Shown one piece after another: positions 16,615 to 24,643 of a stretch of 64,000 nt of DNA. Under the pieces are notes generated by a model, which saw only the letters and a program-made list of their open reading frames with translations, ran no database searches and was not told the DNA's origin. The position numbers were made by a program, and so were the translations under genes. The stretch is from contig CAWBFA010000002.1 of the NCBI GenBank assembly GCA_963788055.1, forward strand, positions 434,001 to 498,000, in the 5' to 3' direction. The stretch comes from JACCTU01 sp963788055 (GTDB lineage Bacteria > Actinomycetota > Thermoleophilia > Gaiellales > Gaiellaceae). Positions within the stretch are counted from its first letter, which is position 1; every line of letters begins with the position of its first letter.

Positions 16615-16620
16615 ACTCTA
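16615..16620 (-). promoter_or_regulatory. -10 box TAGAGT before hisC
   Basis: TAGAGT on the minus strand ends 7 bases before the GTG, with no ribosome site between them. Confidence 0.55.
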
Positions 16621-16833
16621 CTCGGCGTCCTGCGCGCCCTCGCCGCCGCCCTTGCGGCGCCAGAAGAAGACGACCGCGCCTGCGGCCGCGAGCAGCGAAA
16701 CGATCAAGCCCTTGTTCGGCTTGCCCTCGTCCACGCCGGGCACGGCGGAGCGCGCCCTGTGCGCCGCCGTCCGCTTCCAGGCACGCCAGGTCAGCCAGCC
16801 GAGCAGGGCGTTGCGTCTGTTGACGATGCTCAT
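16618..16833 (-). CDS. Small single-pass membrane protein
   Basis: 71 aa from ATG 16833. N-terminal part is basic (MSIVNRRNALLGWLTWRAWK), then a linker, then one transmembrane helix (KGLIVSLLAAAGAVVFFWRR) and an acidic tail. The ATG is preceded at 7 bases by TAGGCT. It ends just before hisC on the same strand, so hisC's own promoter lies in its 3' end. Unknown function. Confidence 0.65.
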   Translation of the reverse strand: MSIVNRRNALLGWLTWRAWKRTAAHRARSAVPGVDEGKPNKGLIVSLLAAAGAVVFFWRRKGGGEGAQDAE

Positions 16834-16840
16834 CCCCGCG

Positions 16841-16846
16841 AGCCTA
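16841..16846 (-). promoter_or_regulatory. -10 box TAGGCT before the small membrane protein gene
   Basis: TAGGCT ends 7 bases before the ATG on the minus strand. Confidence 0.5.
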
Positions 16847-16900
16847 CCCTCGCGGGCCGGAAACGCGAAACGCCCCCGGAGAGGCGCTTCGCTCGAGAGT

Positions 16901-16933
16901 ACCCGGGGCCCGCGGGCGGCCACGGCCCCGGGT
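16901..16933 (-). terminator. GC hairpin after the first ECF sigma gene
   Basis: ACCCGGGGCC / GGCCCCGGGT, a 10 bp perfect stem with a 13-base loop. It lies about 60 bases downstream of the sigma factor stop. No U-run is present. Confidence 0.45.
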
Positions 16934-16992
16934 TGGGGACGAGGGCACGTCCACTGACCAAGACGCCGCCCCGCTTCGAAACTTGCGCAGGC

Positions 16993-18195
16993 TTAACGTC
17001 GCCCAGGAAGGCTGCGGGGCTTTGGCTTCCGCAGCTTCGACCGGCCGCCCTCGTTCGGCTTCGGGTCGACGGTCTTCGCCTGAGCCGGCCGAACGGGCTT
17101 CGGGTTCGCCGTGCGGTGCGCAGCCCTGTTCTGCCCTGACTGAGTCGCTTTCGTGCTCCGGGCGGGAGCTGCGTTCTTCTTCGCCTGCCCCGGCGAGGCG
17201 AGCTTGGCCTCGCGCCCGATCTGCCCCGGCGCGGCGGCCTTACCTCCGGTCTCCGCCTTGGGCTTCGCGGTCGAGGCTGCGCGCTTCGCGGCGGGGACTC
17301 GAGGAACCTGCGCTGCTCGAGCAGGCACCGCAGCAACGGTCTGCGCAGGGTCGGCAGCCTTGCGTTGCTGCGACGGCTGCGTGAGCTCCTTCGCTCCCTC
17401 GTAGCCGACCCCGGTCGCGACGACGCCGGCGGTGACGAACGCCGCAGCCTTTAGTGCGACCCCGCCCCCGACGACGGCTCCACCACCGCCGAAGAGCGAC
17501 GTGAGCGAGGTGGGGACGGGCACCAGCGCAAGCGCCTTGAAGGCCTGCTTGTGCGCGCGCTGGCTGCGTGCGAAGCGTTCGCACTCCTTGCACTCCCGCA
17601 GGTGGGCGCGCAGCGCCGAGCGTTCGGGACGCGACAGCCTGCGATCTGCTTGAAGCGAGATCGCGCGCTCGGCCTCCTCGCACGTCAGCGATCCCTCGAG
17701 CTGTTCCCGCAGCGCGCGGCGTGCGCGGAAGAGCAGGGTTTCGACCGCGCTGACGGACGTATCGAGGATCTCGGCGATCTCCGCGTACGAGCGGCCCTCG
17801 AGCTCGCGCATCACGAGCGCCGCACGCTGGTTGAACGCGAGGTGTCCGAGGGCGCGCTGGATGTCTTCCGCGCTCGGCCCGCGGTCCTCCTCCGGCACGA
17901 TCTCGCCGACACGATCGTTGAACTCGACCTCGTCGGGGCGCCGCTGCGCCTGGCGGAAGCGTTGCCGGCAGACGTTGTGGGCGATCGCGATCAGCCAGTT
18001 CTGCGCGTTGCGCGGGCGCTCGCCCCGCTGGTACGCGCGATACGCGTTCAGGAACGTGATCTGAGCCACGTCCTCCGCGTCCGAGGGCTGCCGCAGGACC
18101 GCGAGCGCGTAGCGGTAGACATCGCCGACGTGCCTCCGGTAGATCTTCTCGAAGGACCGGTCCGCGCGCAGCTGCTCCGCCAGTAGGGGCGTCAT
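16993..18195 (-). CDS. ECF sigma factor with fused zinc finger, membrane segment and basic tail (copy 1)
   Basis: 400 aa. Sigma region 2: DAEDVAQITFLNAYRAYQRG; region 4: LGHLAFNQRAALVMRELEGR, then SYAEIAEILDTSVSAVETLL. Next comes a zinc-finger anti-sigma-like segment (LTCEEAERAISLQADRRLSR ... LRAHLRECKEC, a C...H-x3-C-x2-C pattern near 170-205), a hydrophobic stretch (~235-265), and ~130 residues rich in Lys, Ala and Pro. Fused zf-HC2 plus membrane segment suggests the anti-sigma function is built in, as in ECF groups with C-terminal extensions. Start ATG has AGAGGGT in front. Copy 2 lies directly upstream. Confidence 0.85.
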   Translation of the reverse strand: MTPLLAEQLRADRSFEKIYRRHVGDVYRYALAVLRQPSDAEDVAQITFLNAYRAYQRGERPRNAQNWLIAIAHNVCRQRFRQAQRRPDEVEFNDRVGEIVPEEDRGPSAEDIQRALGHLAFNQRAALVMRELEGRSYAEIAEILDTSVSAVETLLFRARRALREQLEGSLTCEEAERAISLQADRRLSRPERSALRAHLRECKECERFARSQRAHKQAFKALALVPVPTSLTSLFGGGGAVVGGGVALKAAAFVTAGVVATGVGYEGAKELTQPSQQRKAADPAQTVAAVPARAAQVPRVPAAKRAASTAKPKAETGGKAAAPGQIGREAKLASPGQAKKNAAPARSTKATQSGQNRAAHRTANPKPVRPAQAKTVDPKPNEGGRSKLRKPKPRSLPGRR

Positions 18196-18235
18196 ACCCT
18201 CTGAGATCCCGCTCCCGACGAAAACTTGCGCTCGG

Positions 18236-19431
18236 CTATGGCACCTTCACCGTGACGGAGGGAACCGGAACGTCCGGAACGACCGGGACGACACGGGACA
18301 GCCGGGACGACGATCTGAGGCACCTCGACGGGAAGCGTGGGTGTGCTCGGCGGCTTCACCTCGACCGCGGGAAGCTCCAGGGTCACCTGTTTCGACTCGG
18401 TCAACGACGTGGGCGTCGCAAGTACAGCGGCGTGCTCCGCCTGCGGGAGGGAAGCCGGTGCGGCGTCCGGCCCAAGTGCCGTGCGCCGCTGCTTCGTGGC
18501 GCGCGCCGACGCGGCGGGCCGCGCCGTGGCACGGGCGACCGTGCGCCGACTGCGACGTCGCGCGGGGCACGTGCGCGAGCGTGACCGCGGCCGGCTGCGA
18601 ACCCTCGCGCGCCGGTGCTGCCCTGAGTGCGTCGGCTGCCTGTTGCGTTGCGCCGACCGCGGCCACGCCGGCAGCGAGCACCGCTGCCGCCTTCACGGCG
18701 ATCCCCGTTCCGGCGGCTGCGCCTCCACCCCAGGACGCGAGCGAAGCCGGCAACGGCACAGGGCCGAGACCGCGGAGCGCGGCGCGCCGGGCGCGTTGGC
18801 GACGAGCGAGCGACGCGCACTCCGCGCACTCGCGAAGGTGCGCGCGAAGCCGTGGCCGCTCGTCTTTCGGAAGCCGACCGTCGAGCTGCAGCGAGAGCGC
18901 ACCCTCCGCCTCGCCGCAGGTGAGCGTCCCCTCGAGCTGCTCGCGGAGCGCGCGCCGCGCCCGGAAGAGCAGCGTCTCGACGGCGGAGGTGGACAGCTCG
19001 AGCACTTCGGCGATCTCCACGTAGGTGCGTCCCTCGAGCTCCCGCATGACGAGCGCGGACCGCTGGTTGAAGGAGAGCGCTCCCAGGGCGTGCACGAGCT
19101 CCTGCACGTCGACATCGTCGGTGCCGGCGGGCAGCGCCTCGGCGCGCTGCTCTTCCAGGGCCACTTCGTGCGGGCGGCGCCTCGCATCGCGGATGCGCGT
19201 GCCGCACGTGTTGTGCGCGATGGTGATCAACCACCGCCGCGGATGGCGCGGGCGCTCCCCGCGCTCGAAGGCGCGGTACGCCTTCAGGAAGGTCGTCTGC
19301 GCGACGTCCTCGGCATCGTCGCGGTTGCGCAGGACCATCAGCGCGTAGCGGTAGACGTCTTGAACGTGCGACCGGTACAGCCGCTCGAAGGCCTGCTCGC
19401 CCGAGTGCCGTTGAACAAGGATCGGCGTCAT
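18236..19431 (-). CDS. ECF sigma factor with fused zinc finger (copy 2), C-terminal tail split by two frameshifts
   Basis: Same architecture as copy 1: AFERLYRSHVQDVYRYALMV, DAEDVAQTTFLKAYRAFERG, region 4 LGALSFNQRSALVMRELEGR, then LTCGEAEGALSLQLDGRLPK ... LRAHLRECAEC and a short hydrophobic segment. Beyond about residue 300 the best protein-like reading moves through all three frames: near 18540 it shifts to VARATARPAASARATKQRRT ... ESKQVTLELPAVEVKPPSTP, and near 18275 to VVPVVPDVPVPSVTVKVP and a stop at 18236. Reading straight on gives a Cys/Arg-rich nonsense tail ending at 18247. ATG 19431 chosen; a TTG at 19452 is also in frame. Either two sequence errors or an eroding tail. Confidence 0.75.
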
Positions 19432-19517
19432 GGTCAGGTGCCGACTTGGCAACGGGTCCGTGCCCGGGCGGGATACGGGCTAACCCTCCTAGAAGCGTGA
19501 TGTGCGTCGCTGCGACC

Positions 19518-19536
19518 GCGGCCGCGAAGCGGCCGC
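19518..19536. terminator. GCGGCCGC-GAA-GCGGCCGC hairpin
   Basis: Perfect 8 bp stem of two NotI-type palindromes with a 3-base loop, followed on the plus strand by CTTTAGGGG. It lies between the end of the E3 gene and the ECF sigma promoter region. A near copy (loop TAG) is found at 28987-29005. Confidence 0.4.
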
Positions 19537-19595
19537 CTTTAGGGGTCTTCGTGCGTCGCGGATCCGCGCGAGCGGATTCGCGACTTGCGCAGCTA

Positions 19596-21002
19596 TTACG
19601 CCCGGGCGGGGGCGCGCTTGCGGTTTGGCAGGTGGATCGCGCGGCCCAGAGCTACGAGCCCGGCTTCCTTGATGCCCTCTGAGAGCGTCGGGTGGGCGGT
19701 CATACCGTCGGCGACGGTCTCGACCGTCGACTCGGCGTCGATCGCGACGACGCCGGCTTCGATCAGGTCGGTCACGTGTGGGCCGACCATGATCAGCCCG
19801 ATCAGCTCGCCGTAGCGGGTCTCATGGATCGACTTCACCCAGCCGACGGTCTCGTTCTGCATCACGGCGCGCGCGTTGGCGACCCAAGGGAACTGGCCCA
19901 CTGCCACGTCGTCGCCGTATTGCTCGCGCGCCTCCGCCTCGGTCAGGCCGACGCCGGCGATCTCCGGATCGGTGTAGATCGGGCGCGGGACGGCGCGGTT
20001 GTCGACGATGGCCTCGTGGCCGCATGCGTTCTCGGCCGCGACCTCCCCCTCGCGGAACGCGGTGTGTGCAAGCTGCCAGTAGCCGACGCAGTCGCCGACG
20101 GCGTAGATGTGCTCGACGGTCGTGCGGCGGTGCTCGTCGGCGGCGATCCCCTTGCGCTTGTCGAACTCGACGCCGATCTCCTCGAGCCCGAGGTTCTCGA
20201 CGACCGGGCCGCGGCCGACCGCAACGAGCATCAGATCGGCCTGGAGCGTCTCACCTTCACCGAAGTGAACGGTCAGCTCGGAGCCGGAATCCTCGACCTT
20301 CGTGCAGGTCTTGCCGAGCTGCAGCGTGATCCCGCGCCGCCCGAACTGCTTCGCCAGCTCCTTCGCGGCGTCCTCGTCCTCGATCGGGATCAGCCGCGGC
20401 AGCATCTCGATCACCGTCACCTCGCTGCCGAAGCGCTCGAAGATCGAGGCGAACTCGACGCCGATGATCCCGCCGCCGAGAATCGCGAGGCGCTTCGGGA
20501 CCTCGGTCTGCTCGAGCAATCCGGTCGAGTCGACGCAGCGCGGCGAGTCGAGCCCCTCGATCGGCGGGCGCAGCGGGAACGAGCCCGTCGCGATGATCGC
20601 CTGCTTGAAGGTGACGTCCTCGCCGCCTTCGACGGAGATGGTGTTCGCGTCCTTGAAGCGGCCGGCGCCTTTGACCCATTCGACGCCGTTCGCCTTGAAG
20701 AGCGAGGCGACGCCGCTGGTCATCTGCTTGACGACGCCGTCCTTCCATTGGTTCGCCGCCACCATGTCGAGCTGTGGTTCGCCGACGTTGACGCCGAACT
20801 TGGCGAACGACTCGTGCGCCTCCTTCAGCGCGAACGCGGTCTGCACCCAGGCCTTCGTCGGTATGCACCCGATTCGGAGGCACGTGCCGCCGAGCTCCGG
20901 CTCCTTCTCGATGCAGACGGCCCTCGCGCCGAGCTGCGCGGCGCGGATCGCGGCCGTGTAGCCGCCGGGGCCGCCTCCGAGGACTGCGACGTCGAATTCC
21001 AC
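19596..21002 (-). CDS. lpdA: Dihydrolipoyl dehydrogenase (E3)
   Basis: 468 aa flavoenzyme that reoxidises the lipoyl group of 2-oxoacid dehydrogenase E2 subunits with NAD. Visible: FAD site VAVLGGGPGGYTAAIRAAQLG, redox disulfide GGTCLRIGCIPTK (C-x4-C), NAD site LAILGGGIIGVEFASIFERF, second FAD motif HIYAVGDCVG, and the interface catalytic pair in MTAHPTLSEGIKE (H...E). It stands apart from the E1/E2 operon at 24.6-28.0 kb, with lon and hxlR between. GTG start; TACGAT 7 bases upstream. Confidence 0.95.
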   Translation of the reverse strand: MEFDVAVLGGGPGGYTAAIRAAQLGARAVCIEKEPELGGTCLRIGCIPTKAWVQTAFALKEAHESFAKFGVNVGEPQLDMVAANQWKDGVVKQMTSGVASLFKANGVEWVKGAGRFKDANTISVEGGEDVTFKQAIIATGSFPLRPPIEGLDSPRCVDSTGLLEQTEVPKRLAILGGGIIGVEFASIFERFGSEVTVIEMLPRLIPIEDEDAAKELAKQFGRRGITLQLGKTCTKVEDSGSELTVHFGEGETLQADLMLVAVGRGPVVENLGLEEIGVEFDKRKGIAADEHRRTTVEHIYAVGDCVGYWQLAHTAFREGEVAAENACGHEAIVDNRAVPRPIYTDPEIAGVGLTEAEAREQYGDDVAVGQFPWVANARAVMQNETVGWVKSIHETRYGELIGLIMVGPHVTDLIEAGVVAIDAESTVETVADGMTAHPTLSEGIKEAGLVALGRAIHLPNRKRAPARA

Positions 21003-21009
21003 GGGCGGG

Positions 21010-21015
21010 ATCGTA
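21010..21015 (-). promoter_or_regulatory. -10 box TACGAT before lpdA
   Basis: TACGAT on the minus strand ends 7 bases before the GTG; no ribosome site. It lies in the 20-base gap after hxlR. Confidence 0.55.
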
Positions 21016-21023
21016 TCGGCGGG

Positions 21024-21359
21024 TCAGCGCCCGCCGCAGAGATCGCCCGCGCAGTGGTCGAGCGCGCGCACGAGGGCGCGAAGGCGGCGGCCGGCGTCGG
21101 TCAGCCGGTACTCCACGCGCGGGGGGCGGCCTTCCAGCACCAGTCGCTCGAGGATCCCCGCTTCCTCCAGATCCTGCAGTCGCTGCGCAAGCGTCCGCGG
21201 CGGGATGCCCACGAGGGTGCGCTTGAACTCGTTGAAGCGGATCGCGCCGCCGTGCGACGCGTAGACGATCGCGAGCACCCAGCGGCGCCCGAGGAGGTCA
21301 GCCGCGCGGGCGACGTCCTCGGGCAGCGCCTGGACGGGGCTAGGCCGCGGCGACGGCAC
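21024..21359 (-). CDS. HxlR-family winged-helix regulator
   Basis: 111 aa. HxlR signature: RAADLLGRRWVLAIVYASHG, then IRFNEFKRTLVGIPPRTLAQ, RLQDLEEAGILERLV and PPRVEYRLTDAGRRL. The usual HxlR N-terminal redox Cys is absent (the start reads MPSPRPSPVQALPEDVARAA); the only Cys residues are in the final DHCAGDLCGGR. It starts inside the 3' end of lon (20-base overlap), so it is co-transcribed with lon, and a palindromic operator lies in front of lon. I infer feedback control of the lon-hxlR unit. Confidence 0.85.
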   Translation of the reverse strand: MPSPRPSPVQALPEDVARAADLLGRRWVLAIVYASHGGAIRFNEFKRTLVGIPPRTLAQRLQDLEEAGILERLVLEGRPPRVEYRLTDAGRRLRALVRALDHCAGDLCGGR

Positions 21360-23628
21360 GAGAAGCGCTCTCGGGCTCGAGCGCGAGCTCGAGCACCTCT
21401 CCGAGCGTCATCACGGGGTGGAACGCGAGCTCCTCGCGCACGTCAGCCGGCACGTCGTCGAGGTCGGCGCGGTTGCGTTCCGGGACGATCACGTCGTGGA
21501 GTCCGGCTGCGTGCGCGGCGAGCGCCTTCTGCTTCAGCCCGCCGATCGGCAGCACGCGTCCCTGCAGCGTGACCTCGCCCGTCATCCCGACGGTGTGCTT
21601 CACCGGCCGCCCCGACAGGAGCGACGCGAGCGCGGTCGTGATCGCGATGCCCGCGCTCGGCCCGTCCTTCGGGATCGCCCCCGCCGGCACGTGCACGTGG
21701 AACGTCGTGTCGTCGAACGCTGCCTCCTCGATTCCGAGCTCCGGCGCGTGCGAGCGGATGTAGGAGAGCGCGATCTGCGCCGACTCCTTCATCACGTCCC
21801 CGAGCTGACCGGTCAGCACGAGCTTGCCGTCGCCCTTCATGCGCGTCGCCTCGATGAAGAGGATGTCTCCGCCGGTGCCGGTGACCGCGAGCCCCGTCGA
21901 GACGCCCGGAACCGCGGTGCGGTCGGCGGCCTCCTGGTAGAAGCGCTGGCGGCCGAGCGCGTCGCGAACGACGTCGAGGTCGACGACGACGGGGGCTTCC
22001 ACGTCCCCGCTGACGAGCTTCGTCGCGGTCTTGCGCAGCGCCTTGCCGAGCTCGCGCTCGAGTTGGCGCACGCCGGCCTCCCGCGTGTACTCGCTCACGA
22101 CCGTTCGGAGCGTCACGTCGTCGATCGAGACCTCGTCCTCGCGGAGGCCGTTCCGGTCGCGCTGCCGCGGCCAGAGGTACCCGCGCGCGATCGCGACCTT
22201 CTCGTCGACCGTGTAGCCGTCGAAGCGGATCACTTCCATGCGATCGATCAGCGCCTGCGGGATCGTGTCCGCGATGTTCCCGGTCGCGATGAACACGACC
22301 TGCGAGAGGTCGAGCTCGACGTCGAGGTAATGGTCGCGGAACGAGTGGTTCTGCGCAGGGTCGAGCACCTCGAGCAAGGCAGCCGAGGGATCGCCGCGCC
22401 AGTCGGCGCCGACCTTGTCGACCTCGTCGAGCAGGATCACCGGGTTCATCGTCCCGGCGTCGCGGAGCGCTCGCACCAACCGACCAGGGAGTGCGCCGAT
22501 GTAGGTGCGCCGGTGACCGCGGATCTCCGCCTCGTCGCGGACGCCGCCGAGCGACATCCGGACGAACTCGCGGTTGAGCGCGCGCGCGACCGACTCGCCG
22601 ATCGACGTCTTGCCCGTGCCGGGCGGCCCGATCAGCGTGAGGATCGCGCCGGAGCGCTTGTCCTCCTCGATGCCGCGCTCCTCGCGGAGCTTGCGGACGG
22701 CGAGGTACTCGACGATGCGGTCCTTGACGTCCTTCAGCCCGTGATGGTCGGCGTCGAGCACCTCGCGCGCGTGCTCGGGGTCGAGCCGCTCCTCGGAAGT
22801 CTTGCCCCACGGCACGGAGAAGAGCCAGTCGAGGTACGTGCGGATCATCTGCGACTCGGGGCCTTGCTCCCCCATGCGCTCGAAGCGAGAGAGCTCCCGC
22901 TCGGCCTGCTCGCGCACGTGCTCGGGCAGCTCGAGCTCCTCGAGCTTCTGCCGATACTCCTCGATCACCGAAGCGTCGTCGTCGCCGAGCTCCTTGCGGA
23001 TCGAGTCCATCTGGCGCCGCAGGATGTACTCGCGCTGCTGCTTCTGCGCGCCTTCCTCGACGTCCTCGCGAATGCGCCTGCGCACCTGGAGGGTGGCGAG
23101 CACCTCGCGCTGCAATTCGGTCGCGAGCTCGAGCCGCTCGCGCAGGTCCAGCGTCTCGAGCAGGCGGAGCTTGGGCTCGAACCCGACGTCCGGTGAGTAG
23201 CCGACCGTGTCCGCGAGGGCACCGGGATCGCCGATCGCCCGCAGGAAGGCTGCGACGCGGCCGTCGTCTCCGCGGTGGTCGAGGATCTCCTCGACGACCG
23301 CGCGGTACTCGGTGCCGAGCTCGCGCAGCTTCGCGTCCCATTCCTCGGGGTCCGGGCGCTCCTCGACCTCGACACGCAGCCGACCGCGGGCGTCGCTCTC
23401 GGCCGCCCCCAGGACGCCGCGATACAGGCCGTTCAGCACGACCGCGCGGCCACCGCCGGGCAGGCGGACCGACTCGACGACCTCGGCAACGGTGCCGACA
23501 GACGCGTATTCGTTCTCGTGGTTCGGGACGAGGAGCACTCGCTCCTCGCCGGCGGTGTCTACCGTCAGCGTGACGGTCATATGCGGGAAGACAACTGAGT
23601 CCTCCAGCGGGATCAGCAGCAACTTCAC
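21340..23628 (-). CDS. lon: ATP-dependent Lon protease
   Basis: 762 aa, typical length for LonA. N-terminal LON substrate-binding domain (LLLIPLEDSVVFPHMTVTLT), coiled coil (~175-260), AAA+ module with Walker A GPPGTGKTS and Walker B ILLDEVDK, and the Ser-Lys protease domain with catalytic Ser in KDGPSAGIAI and Lys in PIGGLKQKALAAHAAG. Degrades misfolded and regulatory proteins in the cytoplasm. GTG start with GAGGAG upstream, and a 10 bp inverted-repeat operator in front. The regulator HxlR follows in the same operon. Confidence 0.96.
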   Translation of the reverse strand: MKLLLIPLEDSVVFPHMTVTLTVDTAGEERVLLVPNHENEYASVGTVAEVVESVRLPGGGRAVVLNGLYRGVLGAAESDARGRLRVEVEERPDPEEWDAKLRELGTEYRAVVEEILDHRGDDGRVAAFLRAIGDPGALADTVGYSPDVGFEPKLRLLETLDLRERLELATELQREVLATLQVRRRIREDVEEGAQKQQREYILRRQMDSIRKELGDDDASVIEEYRQKLEELELPEHVREQAERELSRFERMGEQGPESQMIRTYLDWLFSVPWGKTSEERLDPEHAREVLDADHHGLKDVKDRIVEYLAVRKLREERGIEEDKRSGAILTLIGPPGTGKTSIGESVARALNREFVRMSLGGVRDEAEIRGHRRTYIGALPGRLVRALRDAGTMNPVILLDEVDKVGADWRGDPSAALLEVLDPAQNHSFRDHYLDVELDLSQVVFIATGNIADTIPQALIDRMEVIRFDGYTVDEKVAIARGYLWPRQRDRNGLREDEVSIDDVTLRTVVSEYTREAGVRQLERELGKALRKTATKLVSGDVEAPVVVDLDVVRDALGRQRFYQEAADRTAVPGVSTGLAVTGTGGDILFIEATRMKGDGKLVLTGQLGDVMKESAQIALSYIRSHAPELGIEEAAFDDTTFHVHVPAGAIPKDGPSAGIAITTALASLLSGRPVKHTVGMTGEVTLQGRVLPIGGLKQKALAAHAAGLHDVIVPERNRADLDDVPADVREELAFHPVMTLGEVLELALEPESASRAVAAA

Positions 23629-23644
23629 GAAATCGCTCCTCGAC

Positions 23645-23671
23645 TAGTAGGTATGGAAAAGATACCTACTA
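23645..23671. promoter_or_regulatory. Perfect 10 bp inverted repeat upstream of lon
   Basis: TAGTAGGTAT, a 7-base spacer (GGAAAAG), then ATACCTACTA. The near arm lies about 16 bases before the lon start codon, just ahead of its ribosome site. Length, AT-richness in a GC-rich background and position indicate a dimeric regulator site. HxlR-type proteins bind such palindromes and one is encoded at the end of the operon. Confidence 0.75.
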
Positions 23672-23737
23672 CCCTCGAGGCTAGAGCCGGTTTCGGACTG
23701 ATGCCTCGTTGCCGGGGTGCGATGGGCGGTGCGAGGC

Positions 23738-23790
23738 AAGGACGCAAGAAGCGCTCGTATCCGCGGTGATACGGGCGCGACTGAGGACGC
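23738..23790. repeat. Dispersed 53 bp hairpin repeat, copy 1
   Basis: Shares 48 of 53 bases with 25922-25974. The core is GCGCTCGTATC ... GATACGGGCGC, an 11 bp imperfect stem with a 6-base loop. Extragenic, between lon and the GNAT gene. Confidence 0.7.
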
Positions 23791-23829
23791 GGCCTCGCGC
23801 CGCCCAGCGCGGCCCGGCGGCACAGCGCC

Positions 23830-24306
23830 TCAGTTCGAGACCGGCTCTTCTGGCTGGGAGCTGAGCTCGGCCACCATGACGAGGTCGCCGTCGCCGTGGA
23901 GTGTCCGAAAACCCCTGCTCTCGTAGAGGTGGACGGCAGGGTTCGTCTTCTCGACGGACAGGCTGATCCGGCTGAACCCGTCCCCCCGGGCCTGCTCGAG
24001 CAGGGCGTCGAGCAGGGAGGAGCCGATCCCCTTTCCCCGGCGGGAGGGCACGACGCCGATCGTCAGCTCGGGCGTCTCCGCGTCGACGAAGCCGAAGCCC
24101 GGCTCCCGCTCGCTGTAGACCCGATACCAGGCTGCGCCGACCTCGTGGAAGTCGTCGAGCGCGATCAGCGCCCGGTCGCCCTCGCGACCCCACGTGTTGA
24201 CGTAGCGCGTGATCGGGAACTCGGTGTCGCGCGAGCGCCAGTAGTAGGCGTGGCGCAGCATGTCGCGCAGGAAGCGGACATCCTGCTGGCCGCCCTCCCG
24301 GATCAC
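23830..24306 (-). CDS. GNAT-family N-acetyltransferase
   Basis: 158 aa. The acetyl-CoA loop is TIGVVPSRRGKGIGSSLLDA (motif A, R-x-x-G-x-G/A) and the C-terminal motif B is NPAVHLYESRGFRTL. N-terminal half MIREGGQQDVRFLRDMLRHA. Substrate unknown. It follows the VOC gene by one base and closes the 2-oxoacid dehydrogenase operon. Confidence 0.85.
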   Translation of the reverse strand: MIREGGQQDVRFLRDMLRHAYYWRSRDTEFPITRYVNTWGREGDRALIALDDFHEVGAAWYRVYSEREPGFGFVDAETPELTIGVVPSRRGKGIGSSLLDALLEQARGDGFSRISLSVEKTNPAVHLYESRGFRTLHGDGDLVMVAELSSQPEEPVSN

Positions 24307-24307
24307 G

Positions 24308-24643
24308 TCACGAGCCCTTGGAGACGTCCTGGCCGAGCTCGACGCGGTTGCCGTCCGGGTCGACGACCTCGAGCAGCCGCATCTCGCCGTGTAGCTCGAA
24401 CACGACGCCCACCTGGACGCCCTCCGCGCGCAGGCGCGCCGCCTCTGCCTTCACGTCGTCGACCTCGACATGCGCGACGCCGCTCTGCTTCGGCTCACCG
24501 GTGGTCAGCGCGATCTCCATCCCGCTCCGCTCGAGCTTCGACCAGCCGTCGGTCGCGTCGAACATCAGCTCGGTGAAGCCGAGCCGGTCGCAGTAGAAGC
24601 GCCGCGACGCGTCGAGGTCTCTGACCGAGTACCAGACCGTCAC
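24308..24643 (-). CDS. VOC/glyoxalase-superfamily protein
   Basis: 111 aa, one vicinal-oxygen-chelate module: MTVWYSVRDLDASRRFYCDR, LGFTELMFD, VAHVEVDDVKAEAARLRAEG, LLEVVDPDGNRVEL. A Glu or His metal set cannot be assigned with confidence. Its GTG overlaps the TGA of the E2 gene (GTGA), so it is translationally coupled. Candidates are a lyase, dioxygenase or resistance-type binding protein. Confidence 0.8.
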   Translation of the reverse strand: MTVWYSVRDLDASRRFYCDRLGFTELMFDATDGWSKLERSGMEIALTTGEPKQSGVAHVEVDDVKAEAARLRAEGVQVGVVFELHGEMRLLEVVDPDGNRVELGQDVSKGS

